From NCBI GenBank assembly GCA_026416775.1, contig JAOAEN010000043.1:1-8403 (forward strand): 8,403 nt of DNA, read 5' to 3'. Numbering within the stretch: the stretch's first letter is position 1; each line of letters begins with the position of its first letter. This stretch comes from Dehalococcoidales bacterium (GTDB taxonomy: Bacteria > Chloroflexota > Dehalococcoidia > Dehalococcoidales > RBG-16-60-22). The notes under the pieces were generated by a model. The model did no database searches. It was not told the DNA's origin and was given only the letters and a program-made list of their open reading frames with translations. Positions 5,951-8,403 of this stretch are shown one piece after another. The position numbers and the translations under genes are program-made.

Positions 5951-8403
5951 TCAGGGAAGAAGGGTGAAACCGGCCCTGGCGCGGATATCGCGCGAGGAAC
6001 TGCCCACCTCGATGGTAAACTCACCCGCCTCGGCAACCCAGTGTCCGGACGCTTCGTCAAAAAAGGCAAAGTCCCTTTCGCCGAGCAGAAAAACCACCGG
6101 CTTCGTTTCTCCAGGGGAAAGGGTTACCTTGGCAAATGCCCTTAGCTCCCGCGGCGGGCGCGGGACGGCCGCCTCGACATCGCCCACGTAAAGCTGCACC
6201 ACCTCACTGCCCTTCCTCCTCCCGGTATTGGTGATATCAACTTCCACCCTCACTTCCTGCCCCTTCCGTCCCGCAGGTGGCGTCACCCGCAAATTACGGT
6301 ATTGAAAGCTGGTATAGGAAAGCCCGTGCCCGAACGGGAAGCGCACCTCAATACCACGGGCATCGTAGTGGCGGTAGCCGACAAAGATACCTTCCCCGTA
6401 GCGCACGCTACCGGCGTTGCCGGGGTAGTTTGGGAAGGCGGGACTGTCGGCAAGATGGCGGGGAAAGGTGTCCGGCAGCCTCCCCGAAGGATTGACATCA
6501 CCGAAGATCACATCGACGATGGCACGGGCACCTTCCTCACCGGGATACCACGCCTCGAGGATGGCCGGTACCGCATCAGCCCAGTCCTCCATGCCGAGAG
6601 GGGCACCGTTATTCAGGACAACGATGGTCTTTCTGTTCTCCGCGGTGACCCTGCGGATGGCTTCTACCTGTTCGGCCGGAAGCTCCATGGACCTGCGGTC
6701 AAAGCCCTCGCTTTCGTATTCCTCGGAAAGCCCGGCAAAGATGATGACGGCATCAGCCGAAGCGGCAAGCCGCACGGCACGCCCGATGAGATCGTCCGGC
6801 AGCGGCAGGTTGCAGCCGAGGCGGATGCTCCGTGCCGGTAACCTGTCAAGCGGGTTTTTTGTAAACTCAACGGTGATCGGGTAGAGCCTGCCGCGCTCAA
6901 GATCGACCTCCCCGGGGACCTCGGGCGGGATGAAAAGCTCAATTGCAAGTGGCGGGTTACCCCAGTTACTGGCGACGACCTTGCCGTCAACCATGATGCG
7001 CACCCAGCCGTTGGTTGCCAGCCCGAAGCGGTAGCGCCCGTCTGCCGGAGGGTCAAAAAAGCCCTGCCAGCGGATGGAAAAATCGCCTCCCCTGATTTCG
7101 CGGCAGGGGCCCGTGCCGGCAATCCAGCGGAACTCAAACGACCTGTCCACCCGCACCATCAGCGGGTCACCCGAAAAGTCACTTCCCGCAAAGTACTCCC
7201 CGGTAAGCCCGCGGGTGCGCTTTCCTGTATCGGTCCAGAGATATGAGGGGTCAAGCGGCAGCGTGGCGATGTTGTTCGGAAATCCCAGCTCGTAGCCGAC
7301 CTCAACCTTACCGCGTAGGCGCCTGCGGAGCACCTCAAGCGGTGGCACCTTCTGGTAGGGACACACCTGGGAGCTGCCGCCCCCACCCGTGCGGGCGAAG
7401 ATGGCATTGGCACCGATAACCGCGATTTTCCTTAGTTTTCTCCTGTTAAGAGGAAGGATATCCCCCTCGTTTTTGAGGAGCACGATCGCTTCCGCAGCGA
7501 TCTCGCGGGCAAGCCGGCGGTGACTGCGGAAGCGCGGTATCCTTGCCGGCTGTCCGAACTTCTTATCAAGGGCACCTGTCCTTGCCATGAGGCGGAGAAG
7601 ACGCCTTACCTTATCATCTATTTCCGCTTCAGCAACCTCGCCACGGCGGACGGCATCAACGAGGGCCTTCCCGAAATACCGCGGCGGGCCCGGCATCTCA
7701 ACGTCAAGCCCGGCATTTGCCGCAGGCACAGTGCTGTGGGTGGCAAACCAGTCGGAAACGACAACTCCGTCAAACCCCCATTCCACCTTAAGCACCTCGC
7801 GGAGAAGCCAGCGGTTCTCGGAAGCATGAACCCCGTTAACACGGTTATAGGAGCACATGAGGGCCCAGCTATGCGCCTCCTTCACCGCCGCTTCAAATGA
7901 AGGGAAGTAAATCTCCCGGATCGTCCTTTCTGCGGCATCCGAGCTTATGGTGAGCCTTTCAAACTCGGAGTTGTTGAGGGCAAAGTGCTTCACCGTGGCT
8001 GCCACCTTCTGGCTCTGCACCCCCCTGATATAGGCAACCGTCATCCGTGCCGAAAGGTAAGGGTCCTCGGAAAAGCTCTCAAAGTTCCTGCCGCCCAGGG
8101 GAATGCGGTGGATGTTGACACAGGGGGCAAGGAGCACAGCACAGCCCCGCGCACGGGCTTCCCTGCCTATCGCCGCACCGACACGCTCTATGAGCCTGGT
8201 GTTCCAGGTCGCCGCCATGGCGACACCCACGGGGAAAGCGGTCGCCGGTAGCGTCAGGTTCGGGTCTTTATCGGACATCGTCCGTGCCCCGTGGGGGCCG
8301 TCCGTCATTTTGATGGAGGGGATGCCGAGCCGCTCAACCGACCCGGTGTGCCAGAAATCAATGCCGGCAAGCAATGATACCTTCTCTTCAAGCGTCATTC
8401 GGC
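5951..8403 (-). CDS. GH3 beta-glucosidase with inserted PA14 domain, N-terminus probably beyond window
   Basis: This glycoside hydrolase family 3 enzyme removes terminal beta-linked glucose (or a related sugar) by a retaining mechanism. Numbering is from ATG 8398. The barrel domain spans about 1-280, with substrate-site blocks MTDGPHG (31-37), GRNFE (103-107), KHF (137-139) and the nucleophile D216 in VVVSDWF. The alpha/beta sandwich domain begins near 303 and is interrupted by a PA14 domain at about 396-530 (GLTGEYF, then GRYRFGLATNGWVRIMVDG). It resumes near 545 and contains ESEGFDR (562-568), where the general acid/base Glu is expected. A fibronectin-III-like domain covers about 715-800. 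The order matches Kluyveromyces marxianus BglI-type enzymes. MTLEEK is usually preceded by 10-20 more residues, and the frame is open through 8403, so the true start is probably outside; any signal peptide cannot be judged. The gene converges on the rod gene with an 8-base gap. Confidence 0.94.
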   Translation of the reverse strand, partial: RMTLEEKVSLLAGIDFWHTGSVERLGIPSIKMTDGPHGARTMSDKDPNLTLPATAFPVGVAMAATWNTRLIERVGAAIGREARARGCAVLLAPCVNIHRIPLGGRNFESFSEDPYLSARMTVAYIRGVQSQKVAATVKHFALNNSEFERLTISSDAAERTIREIYFPSFEAAVKEAHSWALMCSYNRVNGVHASENRWLLREVLKVEWGFDGVVVSDWFATHSTVPAANAGLDVEMPGPPRYFGKALVDAVRRGEVAEAEIDDKVRRLLRLMARTGALDKKFGQPARIPRFRSHRRLAREIAAEAIVLLKNEGDILPLNRRKLRKIAVIGANAIFARTGGGGSSQVCPYQKVPPLEVLRRRLRGKVEVGYELGFPNNIATLPLDPSYLWTDTGKRTRGLTGEYFAGSDFSGDPLMVRVDRSFEFRWIAGTGPCREIRGGDFSIRWQGFFDPPADGRYRFGLATNGWVRIMVDGKVVASNWGNPPLAIELFIPPEVPGEVDLERGRLYPITVEFTKNPLDRLPARSIRLGCNLPLPDDLIGRAVRLAASADAVIIFAGLSEEYESEGFDRRSMELPAEQVEAIRRVTAENRKTIVVLNNGAPLGMEDWADAVPAILEAWYPGEEGARAIVDVIFGDVNPSGRLPDTFPRHLADSPAFPNYPGNAGSVRYGEGIFVGYRHYDARGIEVRFPFGHGLSYTSFQYRNLRVTPPAGRKGQEVRVEVDITNTGRRKGSEVVQLYVGDVEAAVPRPPRELRAFAKVTLSPGETKPVVFLLGERDFAFFDEASGHWVAEAGEFTIEVGSSSRDIRARAGFTLLP

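Noticed and set aside
5979..5993. GCGCG/CGCGC hairpin near the end of the GH3 gene as a terminator.
   Set aside because: Only five base pairs, inside the coding sequence, and no T-run on either strand.
1427..8403. A combined protein-glycosylation and glycan-trimming system made of STT3, the rod protein and GH3.
   Set aside because: The genes have separate promoters and opposite orientations, no shared motif links them, and GH3 enzymes of this type are common in carbohydrate catabolism. Proximity alone is not enough.

Overview
The window looks like an ordinary stretch of bacterial chromosome of moderately high G+C, with four genes, no RNA genes and no mobile elements. Bacterial promoter-like hexamers (CATAAT, an extended TGC-TATAAT) and Shine-Dalgarno sites argue for a bacterium. 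One gene, however, is an STT3-type oligosaccharyltransferase of the long, archaeal AglB-like kind, which only some bacterial lineages carry. Chloroflexota (Dehalococcoidia-like) would fit this mix with a DHA2 exporter and a GH3/PA14 beta-glucosidase, but that is a low-confidence inference.

Layout. Positions 1-1283 (minus) hold a 14-helix-type MFS exporter whose C-terminus runs off the left edge. A 143-bp divergent intergenic region (1284-1426) carries a promoter-like sequence for the next gene. Positions 1427-3952 (plus) encode an 841-residue STT3 oligosaccharyltransferase with its acidic motifs, WWDYG block and C-terminal periplasmic/extracellular domain. A 100-bp gap (3953-4052) contains an inverted repeat and an extended -10 promoter for the gene at 4053-5942 (plus). 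That gene encodes a 629-residue soluble protein: an N-terminal zinc ribbon, a Pro/Glu linker, an approximately 475-residue Ala/Glu/Lys-rich helical rod and a small C-terminal helical domain. Eight bases further on, convergently, a GH3 beta-glucosidase with an inserted PA14 domain occupies 5951 to the right edge (minus); its first few residues probably lie outside the window.

The most unusual item is the zinc-ribbon rod protein. Its repeats follow an 11-residue (hendecad) rhythm built into units of 37 or 29 residues. The units form two super-blocks of six, each closed by a 39-residue unit. This periodicity predicts a right-handed or nearly straight coiled coil, as in rotary-ATPase peripheral stalks, and not a classical heptad coil.

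The genes appear to be separate transcription units. STT3 would glycosylate exported proteins, the MFS protein would export small molecules, and the GH3 enzyme would hydrolyse beta-glucosides. I see no convincing evidence that they form one system.
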